Below are positions 36,170 through 45,379 of a DNA stretch of 64,000 nucleotides, in pieces. The notes beneath the pieces are model-generated. The model did not search any database and was not told the DNA's origin. It saw only the letters and a list, made by a program, of their open reading frames with translations. Numbering within the stretch: position 1 is the first letter of the stretch; each line of letters begins with the position of its first letter. Made by a program: the position numbers and the translations under genes. Source of the DNA: Streptomyces sannanensis (GTDB lineage: Bacteria > Actinomycetota > Actinomycetes > Streptomycetales > Streptomycetaceae); contig NZ_BAAAYL010000001.1 in assembly GCF_039536205.1 (NCBI RefSeq), positions 7,254,001 to 7,318,000 on the forward strand, written 5' to 3'.

Positions 36170-39100
36170 ACCTGGAGGTACTCGCGTCCGCGCTCGGCGA
36201 GCACCGGGCGGGCGGGGTGCTGCCCAGCGCACCGGACCTGCTGGCGGCGATGACCGAGCTAGAGGTCGCGGCCTTCCGCGGTGAGCGGGAGATCGAGGAC
36301 GAGACCCTCGCCACGGCGTGGTACCTGCACGGGCTCGCGGCGCTCGCCCCGGAGACTCCTGGCTACGACGCGGTGCAGGTGCGGCGAGCCTTCGCCACAA
36401 GCGCGCACCTGATGGACCTCGCCCTGGGCGACGAACGCAGACCCGAGGCTGAGCGGCTCCAGATCGCCTTCGCCGCCCAAGCCGGATACCGGCGCAGCGA
36501 GCAGGACCCGAACGCCACCGCCGTCTACCGGCAGGTCCACGCTCTCGTTGACATCACCGGTGAACTGCGCGGGCACATCGGCACCCTGTCGGTAGAGGCC
36601 GGCGTCATCTTTCTCGGCTTCGACCGCCCGGAGCTGGGCCGGGCGCTGCGTGCGTGGAGGCGGCAGCTGCGTGGGGTGAGGGCAATGATGCGCCGCGAGT
36701 CCCTGGCGGGGACCATGTACGGGCCCGCAGAGGCCGTTGTGGAGGCCGTCTTCCACCTGTACCAGTTCCTGGCAGTGGGCGAGGAACGGGATCTGTTGGC
36801 GGCGCAGCGGCTGCTGCGGGACGTGATGACGCAGGCGGCCGGCCGGGGCGATCGGCTCGCGCGGTGGGTTGCCGCGCATCTGTACCAGCTGAGCGGGGAG
36901 ATGGCGGCCAGCAGCCTGTACCAACTGCTCCCCCCGGGCACTCCCCGGGCAGTGTCGCGGAGCTTCGCACTGTCGGAGCCGCCAGTGATGACGCTCTGGC
37001 CGCCGCAGCGCCAGCTCCTGATGCTCAAGCGCGGCAATCCGCTCGACCCGGCGACGTCTCGAAGCCTGATCAGTGTGCCGACCAGCGCGGGCAAGACGCT
37101 GATGGCGCAGCTGGTGATCTGCTCGCACCTGGCGCAGCGCCCCGGGCGCGTGGTGTACGTGTCGCCGATGCGCAGCCTGGGGCGGGAGATGCGCGGGACA
37201 CTGCGGGGCCGGCTGCGGGTGCTCGGGCGGCGCCTGGCTGCAGAGCAACCGGATTTTCCGCTGGGCACCTGGACCTCCTCGGCCCAGCCGGACGGCGGGG
37301 ACGTGGAGATCGTCACCCCGGAGCGGCTCATGCACATGATCCGCAACCACCCCGGCGAAGCACTGGCGGAGGTCGGGCTGGTCGTCGTCGACGAGGCCCA
37401 CCACCTGGGCCAGGGGCGGCGCGGCTTCGTGCTGGAGAGCCTGCTCACGCTGCTGCAGGCTCGCAGGGACATCCGACTCGTGCTGCTGTCCGCGGCGGTC
37501 GGCAATAAGGGCGACATCGCCTCGTGGCTCGACCCGGAGCGCCCCGAACGGGAGGTCTACTTCACCGACACCTGGCGGGGCCCGCGCCGGATGCACGGGC
37601 TCATGTATCCGAACCTCATGGCGGAGCAGGCCGAGTTGACGGAGCGGCGACCGACGGCAAAGCATGCCTCGCCGGTGCTCGCCACCGTGCCCGTCGAGAC
37701 CCTCCTCGATGTCCGGCCGACCGCCTCGTCCGCCATCGCCCGACTGACTACCGGAGAGGTGGGCACGCGGCGCTTCGCCGGCTCCGCAGGCCGGTGGAAC
37801 GCGCGGACCCGTCTGCCAGGCGGGATCGCCGACTACCAGGTCTTCGCCGCTGGCGCCGCGGAACTCACTGCGGTCGGCAGCGTGCTGATGGTCGTCGGCA
37901 CCCGGCGGGCAGCCCGTGACGCGGCACTCGCCATCGCCGAGTGCCTGCCCGAGCGGCCCGAAGCCGAGGCTCTGACCGACTACCTCGCCGACACGCTCGG
38001 CACGGAACACCCGCTAGTGCGCTGCACCCGGCACGGCGTCGCCTACCACCACGGCGCCCTGCCCGAGGATGTCCTGCACGCCGTCGAGGGCGCGCTGCGT
38101 CGCAACGAGCTCCTGGCGATCGCCAGCACCAGCACCCTCACCGACGGCGTCAACCTGCCCGTGCGCACGGTCATTATCCACCACAAGGTCGACGGCGACC
38201 CGCTCACCTACGACGGCCAGCGCACCCTGTCCCCCGCCGAGCTCCTCAACGCCATCGGCCGCGCGGGGCGGGCTGGTCGGGAGAGCGAGGGGTGGATCTT
38301 CCTGACCCGCCCCTACCCGCCCCGCCCCGACGAGTTCGACTCCCTCAACCCCGACCCGGAGCAGTTGCGCGTCGTTTCCGCACTGCTGACCGACGAGGCC
38401 CTGACCGCACTCGCTGACGCCGAGGACACCCTGCGACAGGACGCTGACGGAGTCTTCGCGCTGGCGGATGGTATCGCCGCAGACTTCGCCTCGTTTGTCT
38501 GGCTCGTCCTGCAGCTCCACGCTTCCTCGCCGACGCCGCAGGGCAATCCCATCGACGCCCTGGACGCACTGTTCGCCCTGTCCCAGAGAGGCAACGGCCG
38601 GCAAACCAGCCGGTGGCTCACCCTCGCGGACAAGGTTGCCACCGTGTTCGAGACCACCGACCCGGCCCAGGCTGGCCGGTGGGCCGCCACCGGCACCAGC
38701 CTGGGGTCGGCCCGCTACCTCGACTGGCTCGCGAACCAGTTGGCCGTGCTGCTCGACCGGCACACGGTGGACGACGCCATCGGAGGCGACCGGCTCGCCG
38801 AACCGGAGGAATGGTCGCTTCAACGCACCCTCGACTTCCTCACCGAGCACCAGGTCTTCGACCGTCTACTCGACCACGTCCCGGAGGTCACCAAGACCTG
38901 GAGCTTTAAGGACAAGGAGACACGGGGCACACAGATGGACGTCCCGATCGCCCCCGCGCTCCGCGAGTGGATCTCCGGCACCACGATCCCCGACCTCGCC
39001 CGTTCCTGGCAGCCCGGCGTCGCTGCCGGGTGGGCGCTCGAACAGGCGGTACGCAACATCAGCACCGCCTTCGGGCACGCCCTGAGCTGGACCGTCGGCG

Positions 39101-39663
39101 CCCTCATCAACCTGGTCAACACCAGTCCCGTGCTCTCTCCCGGCGCACCCAGGCTCAACACGCACACCGCCTGGCACATCCGCCACGGCGTCGACACCGA
39201 GCAGGCCCTGACCCTGCTCACCTCCGGCATCACCTCCCGACGCATCGCCCACCTCCTCGGCCGCGATGCCGCCCGCCTGGGGCACCGGTCGGCCGGCCTG
39301 CGGCAGTGGACCGCCCAGCACCACATCGACGGCTGGACACGGCAGTACGAGGCGAACGACTACGAGGTCCAGGACCTCCTCGACTACGTCCGAACCCCCT
39401 CCGACCCGATCAACCAGCTCCTCGACAACCGCGCCGCCACCACCCCGCTAACTCGGCTGGCAGCAGGGACACCCGACGGCCCGGTCAGCGTCGCACGGCC
39501 TAGCGAGCGCCACCCGACCATCCGCGTCGGCCGCGACCGTCGCCGGGTGGCGACTGTGCCCGCCGACCGCCACCTCGATGTCCTCGCGATGCTCGACAGC
39601 GGCCTCGACCTCAACCACCGCCTCCACAACGGTCAGCTCATCACCACCCGGCGCGCCCGGTAG
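36154..39663 (+). CDS. HamB-like SF2 (Ski2/HelQ-like) helicase
   Basis: GTG 36154 lies shortly after a strong AGGAGG and overlaps the end of the HamA-like gene, so translation is coupled. The product is 1169 residues. Motif I is SVPTSAGKT (about 307), motif II VVVDEAHHLG (about 410), then YHHGALP, STSTLTDGVNLP (about 657) and LLNAIGRAGRAGR (about 700), the Ski2/HelQ-type set. The N-terminal 300 residues and the last 400 are helical and family-specific. A HelQ-like helicase directly behind a DUF1837-like nuclease is the Hachiman arrangement, in which the helicase senses aberrant DNA and restrains the nuclease. The helicase itself looks intact. A different nuclease-helicase system cannot be excluded. 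Confidence 0.75.
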   Translation: MERTLDLEVLASALGEHRAGGVLPSAPDLLAAMTELEVAAFRGEREIEDETLATAWYLHGLAALAPETPGYDAVQVRRAFATSAHLMDLALGDERRPEAERLQIAFAAQAGYRRSEQDPNATAVYRQVHALVDITGELRGHIGTLSVEAGVIFLGFDRPELGRALRAWRRQLRGVRAMMRRESLAGTMYGPAEAVVEAVFHLYQFLAVGEERDLLAAQRLLRDVMTQAAGRGDRLARWVAAHLYQLSGEMAASSLYQLLPPGTPRAVSRSFALSEPPVMTLWPPQRQLLMLKRGNPLDPATSRSLISVPTSAGKTLMAQLVICSHLAQRPGRVVYVSPMRSLGREMRGTLRGRLRVLGRRLAAEQPDFPLGTWTSSAQPDGGDVEIVTPERLMHMIRNHPGEALAEVGLVVVDEAHHLGQGRRGFVLESLLTLLQARRDIRLVLLSAAVGNKGDIASWLDPERPEREVYFTDTWRGPRRMHGLMYPNLMAEQAELTERRPTAKHASPVLATVPVETLLDVRPTASSAIARLTTGEVGTRRFAGSAGRWNARTRLPGGIADYQVFAAGAAELTAVGSVLMVVGTRRAARDAALAIAECLPERPEAEALTDYLADTLGTEHPLVRCTRHGVAYHHGALPEDVLHAVEGALRRNELLAIASTSTLTDGVNLPVRTVIIHHKVDGDPLTYDGQRTLSPAELLNAIGRAGRAGRESEGWIFLTRPYPPRPDEFDSLNPDPEQLRVVSALLTDEALTALADAEDTLRQDADGVFALADGIAADFASFVWLVLQLHASSPTPQGNPIDALDALFALSQRGNGRQTSRWLTLADKVATVFETTDPAQAGRWAATGTSLGSARYLDWLANQLAVLLDRHTVDDAIGGDRLAEPEEWSLQRTLDFLTEHQVFDRLLDHVPEVTKTWSFKDKETRGTQMDVPIAPALREWISGTTIPDLARSWQPGVAAGWALEQAVRNISTAFGHALSWTVGALINLVNTSPVLSPGAPRLNTHTAWHIRHGVDTEQALTLLTSGITSRRIAHLLGRDAARLGHRSAGLRQWTAQHHIDGWTRQYEANDYEVQDLLDYVRTPSDPINQLLDNRAATTPLTRLAAGTPDGPVSVARPSERHPTIRVGRDRRRVATVPADRHLDVLAMLDSGLDLNHRLHNGQLITTRRAR

Positions 39664-39859
39664 CTTTCGCCGAGCAGGTCGAGGAACTGAGCGAAGACAG
39701 CACAACCAGTGGTCAGCAGATCAGAGGCTGGGCCGACGCGGTGACGACCCACCAGCGGGTGCTGCGACGCAGCGGAGCCCCGATGGTTCGCACTCCTGTG
39801 CGAGGGAGGGCCTTTGTCAGAGGTCGTCCGTAGCATGTGGGTTACCTGGAGGAGGTGTT

Positions 39860-41155
39860 GTGGCCGTACCTGTCGCGCAGCAACGCAAGTTGACCCAGCG
39901 TTCCGGCAATATCTGCGCCTTTCCCGGATGCGGCTTACTGCTGACGGCTCAGGGGACGCCGGAAGACCCCGTTGTGGTGCTTGGCGAGATGGCCCACATC
40001 GTGGCGGAGAGCCCGAACGGTCCGCGGGGCGATTCACCGTTGACGCCGGAGGAGCGCAATCGGTACGAGAACCTGATCTTGCTGTGCAATCAGCATCACC
40101 AGCTGATCGACTCCGAAGGTGCGCTGGCGAAGTACACGGTGGAGCGTCTGCACGCCATGAAGGAGACTCACGAACAGCGGATCGAGCGCAGGCTTGGCGG
40201 GCGTTCCAACGTGCCGACGGAGCTGCCCCCGATGGTCAACGACACCGTGTACAGCAACGTGCTGCCGGTTACGCAGATGCCGCGCTACATCTACGGAGCT
40301 CCTTGCTCTGTCGGCCGGGAGAACGAGGTCCGGCCAGCCGCGGCATCTGCTGGGACGATGACGCCGTTCATCCTGCGTGAGGGGCGGTTGTGGGCATTCC
40401 AGGACTTGCGGGACACCAGCAACCCGTTCGTCGACGTGGTGGCGTGCACGGAGACCGAGCGCTTCTCCACCAAGGAGTGGTGGACGGATCCCGACAGGCT
40501 GGGGTGGTACGTCGCGCTGCTGAACCGGTCGCTGAACAAACTCACCGGACGTCTCGGACTGCGGCTCGACCACGACCACCACCGCTACTACTTCGAACCG
40601 GAGGCTGCTGGCGTTGAACGCTCCGTGCCATACCGGCCGTTGAATGCCAGCAGGGCGACCCGGAGCGTCGTATGGCAGCCCAAGAAGCGAGCGACCGGGG
40701 AGGCTCGCAACTATTGGCTTCACCGTGCTGTTTCGCTGCGCTTCTTCCTCATCGGTGACAACCAGTGGTGCCTGAGCGTCAGACCCGAGTTGCGTGTCAC
40801 CTCCGACGGCTTCGAGTCCATACAGGCCAAGTACATCGGGCGGCAGGTGACCCGGAAGAAGTCCCGCCTCTTCAACCACGACCTCCTGGGCGAAGTGCAG
40901 TTCTGGCGGGACTTCCTCGGCAGGAGCACTCCGCGGATTTTCTTCCCCTTCGGCACGGACAGGCAGAATTTGATCGTCTCGACATCGCTGAGTAGCGGAC
41001 AGGTGCGCTGGCCGGGCATTCCCCCCGAGCACGACATGCCCTTCAAGAATGTCGACTACGTGGACGACCTCTTCACCTGGGCCGAGGCGGAGGGTCTGAG
41101 CGAGGACGATGATGCCGCCGACGAAGACGACGACGCGGAGGAAACGCTGCGATGA
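39860..41155 (+). CDS. HNH nuclease with APAZ-like region (short pAgo partner)
   Basis: GTG 39860 follows a strong GGAGGAGG and gives 431 residues. Residues about 8-110 form an HNH domain: QRSGNICAFPGCGLLL, GEMAHIVAESPNGPRGD, then NRYENLILLCNQHHQLID, with the first His, central Asn and final His-His all present. The remaining 320 residues (VNDTVYSNVLPVTQMPRYIY, then an RLGLRLDHDHHRYYFEP segment) fit the APAZ region that replaces the N/PAZ domains in short prokaryotic Argonaute systems. An acidic tail ends the protein. Its ATGA overlap with the pAgo gene indicates a two-protein complex. By analogy it is the effector nuclease, switched on when the pAgo finds a guide-matched target. Confidence 0.85.
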   Translation: MAVPVAQQRKLTQRSGNICAFPGCGLLLTAQGTPEDPVVVLGEMAHIVAESPNGPRGDSPLTPEERNRYENLILLCNQHHQLIDSEGALAKYTVERLHAMKETHEQRIERRLGGRSNVPTELPPMVNDTVYSNVLPVTQMPRYIYGAPCSVGRENEVRPAAASAGTMTPFILREGRLWAFQDLRDTSNPFVDVVACTETERFSTKEWWTDPDRLGWYVALLNRSLNKLTGRLGLRLDHDHHRYYFEPEAAGVERSVPYRPLNASRATRSVVWQPKKRATGEARNYWLHRAVSLRFFLIGDNQWCLSVRPELRVTSDGFESIQAKYIGRQVTRKKSRLFNHDLLGEVQFWRDFLGRSTPRIFFPFGTDRQNLIVSTSLSSGQVRWPGIPPEHDMPFKNVDYVDDLFTWAEAEGLSEDDDAADEDDDAEETLR

Positions 41156-42597
41156 CGGCACGCCCTGCTCCACCGAGGATCTCGCCCGCCGGCTCCCCGT
41201 CGCTCATCGCTAGCACCTACTTTCCCGAACCGCTGCTGCAGTTCGCCGACGACGGCCTGCACATTGACCCCAAGGCCGGCATCGCACGCTACGGGCCGCG
41301 TTCCTGGACGGCATCGGGCCGCCATCCCACCCGGCTGCGCGTGGGGCTGATCGGTACCGCCGAGCTCGTCGAGGCGGCCCGTACCTGGATGAGCAGTCGC
41401 GCCGAGGGCGTACGCGGGGATCTGAACAACCCGGAGTTCCCTGGGTGGATGCCCGACCGCGGGTTCTTCTCGTCGCTGGAGTTCGACGACGCGTGGAATG
41501 AAGAACTGGGGCAGACCGAACTGCGGCAGGTACTGGAGATCAAGTCGCAGAAGGACCGCTTCCACGCTGCCTTGACCCTGTTCGAGGCCAAGTTCCGGCA
41601 GTTGGCAGAGCGTGACAGCGTCCCCGACTACGTCGTGATCGCGCTGTCCGACCAGATCGTGACGCGCTGCGGCACGGCCGACTACACCGGCAAAGAGACC
41701 GGCGCGGTCCATCGCGACCTGCGCCGGGCTCTCAAGGCGAGCGCCATGAAGTTCCGCATACCAACGCAGATCGTCCGAGCGCCCGCGCTCGACGGGCGCG
41801 ACAGGACACCGCCCTCCCGCATCGCCTGGAACTTCTTCACCGCGATGTACTGCAAGGCGGGAGGCTATCCGTGGAGTCCGTACGGCCTTACGCCTGGGAC
41901 CTGCTACGTCGGCATCGGCTTCTATCGGCCACTGGGTAGCGCGGATGCGACGATGCAGACCAGCCTCGTGCAGGTGTTTGACGAGCGAGGGGAAGGACTG
42001 GTTCTCCGGGGACACGAATTCGAGTGGGATCCGAACAAGACCGGGAGTCGTTCGCCTCACCTGACGGCTGACGGCGCGCACCAGCTGATGGCCCTGGTAC
42101 TCGACCGGTACGAGGCAGCCATGAAGCAGACCCCGGCTCGCATCGTGGTCCACAAGACCTCGCGCTACTGGCCGGACGAACGTGACGGCTTCCGCGCGGC
42201 GATCGAGTCCCGTGTGCGGCGCTACGACCTGATGGCGCTTGAGGTGCAGAGCCGGGTACGTCTCATCACCACATCGAAGTACCCGCCGCTGCGCGGAACC
42301 CGTTTCACTTTCGGTGACTTGGACTACCTGTACACGACGGGCTACATATCCGCGCTCAACGAGTTCCACGGGATGCACGTTCCGGCGCCGCTCCAGGTCG
42401 CAGACCATGTCGGACAGGATTCTTCGCGAGATGCTCTGCTGAAGGAAGTCCTCGCGCTCACGAAGCTCAATTGGAACTCGGCCGCATTGGGCGGACTCCT
42501 GCCGATCACGATCAAGTTCTCCGGGCTGGTCGGCGAGATCATGAGGGAGATCCCCGCAGACCGGGAGCCACTGCCTCAGTTCAAGTTCTATATCTGA
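41152..42597 (+). CDS. Short prokaryotic Argonaute (MID-PIWI), catalytically inactive
   Basis: ATG 41152 overlaps the HNH stop (ATGA). The product is 481 residues, the size of short pAgos. LQFADDGLHIDPKAGIARYG opens the family N-terminus. Residues about 180-220 carry a MID-type 5'-phosphate pocket (RDLRRALKASAMKFRIPTQI). The PIWI domain begins GTCYVGIGFYRPLG, where the first catalytic Asp is replaced by Gly, so slicing is not expected. RIVVHKTSRYW and the C-terminal FKFYI are further Argonaute hallmarks. Such proteins bind small guides and signal to a linked effector, here the HNH-APAZ protein. The operon looks complete and undamaged. Confidence 0.88.
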   Translation: MTARPAPPRISPAGSPSLIASTYFPEPLLQFADDGLHIDPKAGIARYGPRSWTASGRHPTRLRVGLIGTAELVEAARTWMSSRAEGVRGDLNNPEFPGWMPDRGFFSSLEFDDAWNEELGQTELRQVLEIKSQKDRFHAALTLFEAKFRQLAERDSVPDYVVIALSDQIVTRCGTADYTGKETGAVHRDLRRALKASAMKFRIPTQIVRAPALDGRDRTPPSRIAWNFFTAMYCKAGGYPWSPYGLTPGTCYVGIGFYRPLGSADATMQTSLVQVFDERGEGLVLRGHEFEWDPNKTGSRSPHLTADGAHQLMALVLDRYEAAMKQTPARIVVHKTSRYWPDERDGFRAAIESRVRRYDLMALEVQSRVRLITTSKYPPLRGTRFTFGDLDYLYTTGYISALNEFHGMHVPAPLQVADHVGQDSSRDALLKEVLALTKLNWNSAALGGLLPITIKFSGLVGEIMREIPADREPLPQFKFYI

Positions 42598-42633
42598 ATG
42601 CACGAGGTGCCGGCCTCGGGCAACGCCCCCTTC

Positions 42634-42717
42634 TCGTCAGCTCCCTGCCGGCGAAACGGCTGTACGACCTGCGGCACTCGGCGCTGTCCACCTGGCTGTA
42701 CGTTGGCGCGACCCGCC
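42634..42717 (+). pseudogene. Tyrosine recombinase C-terminal fragment
   Basis: One frame reads SSLPAKRLYDLRHSALSTWL, the RLYDLRH catalytic box and following helix of Streptomyces-type integrases (compare KRPYDLRHAGISFWL in the island's own integrase). Nothing else of the gene remains. It is the relic of a further integrated element. Confidence 0.6.
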
Positions 42718-42793
42718 CGAGGTCCCCTGAGGGCGTCGAAACAGCGGTGAGGTTCTCCTGTCCCTGGACGCTTTGTCTTATGACCGGCGCGGC

Positions 42794-42990
42794 TCAGCGG
42801 TACTGCTCGGTCTCCACGAAGCCCGCGTCCGCGTCGAAGGCGGCGGCGGGCGGGTTGAATCCGGGCGGGCTGTCCTTCAGGGCCAGGCCCATCCCGGGGA
42901 GCTTTTCCATGACCTCGGCGATGGACTTCGCACCGAAGTTGCGGACGTCCGGGAGGTAAGCCTCGGAGCGCTGAACCAGTCGATCGGGCC
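42794..42990 (-). pseudogene. rpoA fragment: RNA polymerase alpha C-terminal domain
   Basis: The minus strand encodes [20 protein letters not shown], then [20 protein letters not shown], and ends [11 protein letters not shown] with a TGA at 42794-42796. This is the helix-hairpin-helix alpha-CTD and acidic tail of actinobacterial RpoA. The N-terminal assembly domain is missing, and upstream sequence does not continue the protein. [13 protein letters not shown] differs from the usual housekeeping form, so it probably derives from a second, divergent rpoA rather than a recent chromosomal copy. Confidence 0.75.
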
Positions 42991-43080
42991 TCCGGCACAC
43001 GTTCTTCACGTGCCTCGTGCTGGTTGCGGAAACAATTCTCCGCCCGTCCGACGTTGTCCATCTCCTATGCGATAACGGGG

Positions 43081-43208
43081 GTGGTCGGCTTGAAGTTGTT
43101 CCGGACGGACGCATCGCAAAGCGGCGTGAGCGAGGTCATGCCGCGTCTTGCTGAGGTCGAGGCAGATGTGCAGGGTCTCGTCGAGGCGCACATGGAGACG
43201 CTGCTAGG
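43081..43208 (+). pseudogene. N-terminal fragment of a DUF5655/NucS-like nuclease-family gene, cut by IS481
   Basis: GTG 43081 begins [20 protein letters not shown] and runs to LAEVEADVQGLVEAHMETLL then GV, where IS481 starts. The Leu-Phe-Arg-Thr opening and the QxLVEAxMETLLGV block resemble the start of a family that normally continues with an RFLASEY-type nuclease-like core. That remainder is not found to the right of the IS stack. Confidence 0.5.
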
Positions 43209-44157
43209 TGTACTGACCCGTGAGGTTAGGGACGCGGCTGGCGGGTGGTTGGCCCTTGAGCGCGGTGTGTCCGCGGTGGTGATTGTAGGTGTGCAGCCAG
43301 GCGGGGTATGCCTCGCGTCGCTCGGTCTCGCTCCGGTAGGGCTGTGCGTAGGCCCATTCGTCGAGGAGGGTGCGGTTGAACCTCTCGACTTTCCCGTTGG
43401 TCTGGGGCCGGTAGGGGCGGGTCCGCTTGTGTGAAATCCCTTGCTCTGTGAGGCAGTTGCGCCACAGGTGGGATTTATAGCAGGAGCCGTTGTCGGTCAG
43501 GACGCGTTCGACGGTGATCCCGGCCTGGGCGAAGAAGGCGTGGGCCCGCTGCCAGAATCCGACGGCGGTCTCCTTCTTCTCGTCGCCGAGGATCTCGCTG
43601 TAGGCGAGGCGGGAGTGGTCGTCGACGGCGTTGTGCAGGTAGCTGTAACCGACGCCGGAGCGGGTCTTGCGGCCGGCCTGGCGTCCGAGGGTCTTGTGGC
43701 CTCCGCCGTCGGGGATGTTGCCGAGCTTCTTGATGTCCACGTGCACCAGTTCGCCGGGGCGTTCACGTTCGTAGCGGCGTATGACGCGGCCGGTGGCACG
43801 GTCCAGGTGGGTCAGACGGGCCAGGCCGTAGCGGGTCAGGACCCGGTGGACGGTCGCGGGGTTCAGCCCGAGAAGGTAGGCGATGCGGGCCGGCCCCCAC
43901 CGGCGCAGGACGCGGACCTTGATGATGCGCCGCTCGGTGCGGGTCGGGGTCCGGCGCGGGCTGCGCTGCGGGCGTGAGGACCGGTCGGTCATGCCTGCCT
44001 CGCCCAGCTCGAGGTAGCGGCCGGCCCACCGCTGGGCTGTCGTGGGTGAGACCTGGAAGCGTTCGGCGGCCCGGCGCAGGGTCCAGCCCTCGTCGACGAC
44101 GCAGCGGGCCAGGCGCAGGCGGCCGGTTTCGCTCAGGGGTGCATTACGGTGGGGCAC
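43204..44157 (-). CDS. IS481-family transposase
   Basis: GTG 44157 (MPHRNAPLSETGRLRLARCV) gives 317 residues. An N-terminal HTH (WTLRRAAERFQVSPTTAQRW) precedes the integrase-type DDE core: HVDIKKLGNI (first Asp), RVLTDNGSCYKS (second Asp) and the Glu in NGKVERFNRTL. Length and motifs are complete, so it may be active. It reads through the element's left end and terminates in the target duplication. Confidence 0.92.
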   Translation of the reverse strand: MPHRNAPLSETGRLRLARCVVDEGWTLRRAAERFQVSPTTAQRWAGRYLELGEAGMTDRSSRPQRSPRRTPTRTERRIIKVRVLRRWGPARIAYLLGLNPATVHRVLTRYGLARLTHLDRATGRVIRRYERERPGELVHVDIKKLGNIPDGGGHKTLGRQAGRKTRSGVGYSYLHNAVDDHSRLAYSEILGDEKKETAVGFWQRAHAFFAQAGITVERVLTDNGSCYKSHLWRNCLTEQGISHKRTRPYRPQTNGKVERFNRTLLDEWAYAQPYRSETERREAYPAWLHTYNHHRGHTALKGQPPASRVPNLTGQYT

Positions 44158-44278
44158 GAGGGCCTTTCTGTTGCTGGTGCAGATGTCGCAATCCACACCA
44201 GGCCAGAAGGCCCTCACCCATTTCAAGATTGGTCAGCCGTGACCCCTGTCACTGTCCACAACCTCCCGAGACAGAACA
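43209..44278 (-). mobile_element. IS481-family insertion sequence
   Basis: The 1070-bp element begins TGTACTGACCCGTGAGGTTA and ends TCCACAACCTCCCGAGACAG then AACA; its two ends are imperfect inverted repeats opening with TGT. It is flanked by a perfect 6-bp duplication GCTAGG (43203-43208 and 44279-44284). The transposase stop codon TAG is supplied by the flanking target sequence. Confidence 0.8.
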
Positions 44279-44283
44279 GCTAG

Positions 44284-45379
44284 GGCGCGTATTCGGTTGT
44301 GATCAAGGGGTGGTCCGCGTGAGGTCCTTGATCCAGATCATCGAGGCGCGGAGGTGGAGGCCGGCGAGGTAGCTCTCAGGGGTCTTGTCGAAGCGGGTGG
44401 CGATGCCTCGCCATGCCTTCAGCTTGTTGATCAGCCGCTCGACGGCATTCCGCTCCTTGTAGAGGTCGGCGTCGTGGCTGACGGGCCGACCGCCCCTGCT
44501 GCCTTTCTTCTTCCGGTTGGCGGCCTGGTCCTTCTTCTCCGGGATGACCGCCTTGATGCGGCGTTTCCGCAGGTAGGCACGGTTTCCGTGGGACGAGTAG
44601 GCCTTGTCGCCGGCAACCGCGTCGGGGCGGGTGCGGGGGCGGCCGACGGGCAGGCGGACCCGCACCTTCTTGAGCACGGGGATGAACTGCGGGCTGTCCG
44701 CGGCCTGCCCCGCGGTCAGGACGAACGCCAGAGGACGGCACTTCCGGTCGGCGGCGAGATGAACCTTGCTGGTCAGCCCGCCCCTCGAACGTCCGAGCAG
44801 GGCGGCTTTCAGCCGGAGTTTGCGCCGGCGCCGGATGTGCCGTCGTTCTTCCCGCTCGGGGTCGTTTCCGGCGTCCTGCCCGTCTTGTTCTTCCGGGCCG
44901 CCCCCTTTTGCCGGGCCTTCTCCTCGTCGACGGCGGCCTTCTCCAGAGCGGTCATGACGTCCTGGCCGAGATGGGTACCGGCAGCGTCGTGGTGGGCCCG
45001 GGCTGTGGTGGAGTCCACGCTGACCAGGGACAAGTCCACCTCACCCCGCTTCGCGGCTTCCGCGATCAGGCCCTCCAGCAGGGCTTCGAAGACGCCGGCA
45101 TCCCTCCACTGCCGGAAGCGGTTGTGGACGGTCGGCCAGGCACCGAACTCCTTCGGCATCTCCCGCCACTGCCCGCCCGTCCTGAACCGCCAGATCACGC
45201 CTTCGAATTGCTGTCGCAGCCGTTCGGGGTACGGGCCAAACCTGCCGATTGGCAGGTACGGCTCGATGAACTCCCACTCCTCGTCCGTCAACTGCACCCG
45301 CGTCATGCAAGACGATCTACCGGATCAGGCCCCGCCGCGAGGGCGAATCCCGCAAATTGATCACAACTCGATACGCGCC
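44284..45379 (-). mobile_element. IS5-family insertion sequence
   Basis: The 1096-bp element has GGCGCGTATTCGGTTGTGAT at the left and an inverted, slightly diverged match at the right. It is flanked by CTAG (44280-44283 and 45380-45383), the usual 4-bp YTAR target of this group. The left CTAG lies inside the right-hand GCTAGG duplication of IS481, so this insertion is younger than that one. Confidence 0.85.
44303..45306 (-). CDS. IS5-family transposase in two overlapping frames
   Basis: The first frame starts at ATG 45306 (MTRVQLTDEEWEFIEPYLPI) and carries the first Asp in SLVSVDSTTARAHHDAAG. It ends at 44809 after GAGANSG. The second frame continues with RSRGGLTSKVHLAADRKCRP, the second Asp in AVAGDKAYSS and the Glu in KERNAVERLINKLKAWRGIA, ending at 44303. 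Two frames joined by a programmed shift are normal for this IS5 subgroup, so the gene is probably functional. Confidence 0.85.

Noticed and set aside
42794..43114. A 106-residue alpha-CTD protein as a functional small gene
   Set aside because: Only the last 65 or so residues resemble RpoA; the upstream part is unrelated translation with no ribosome binding site.
43024..43434. Plus-strand frame of 136 residues crossing into IS481
   Set aside because: Only the part up to 43208 is coding-like (the nuclease-family fragment); beyond that it is antisense to the IS481 transposase.
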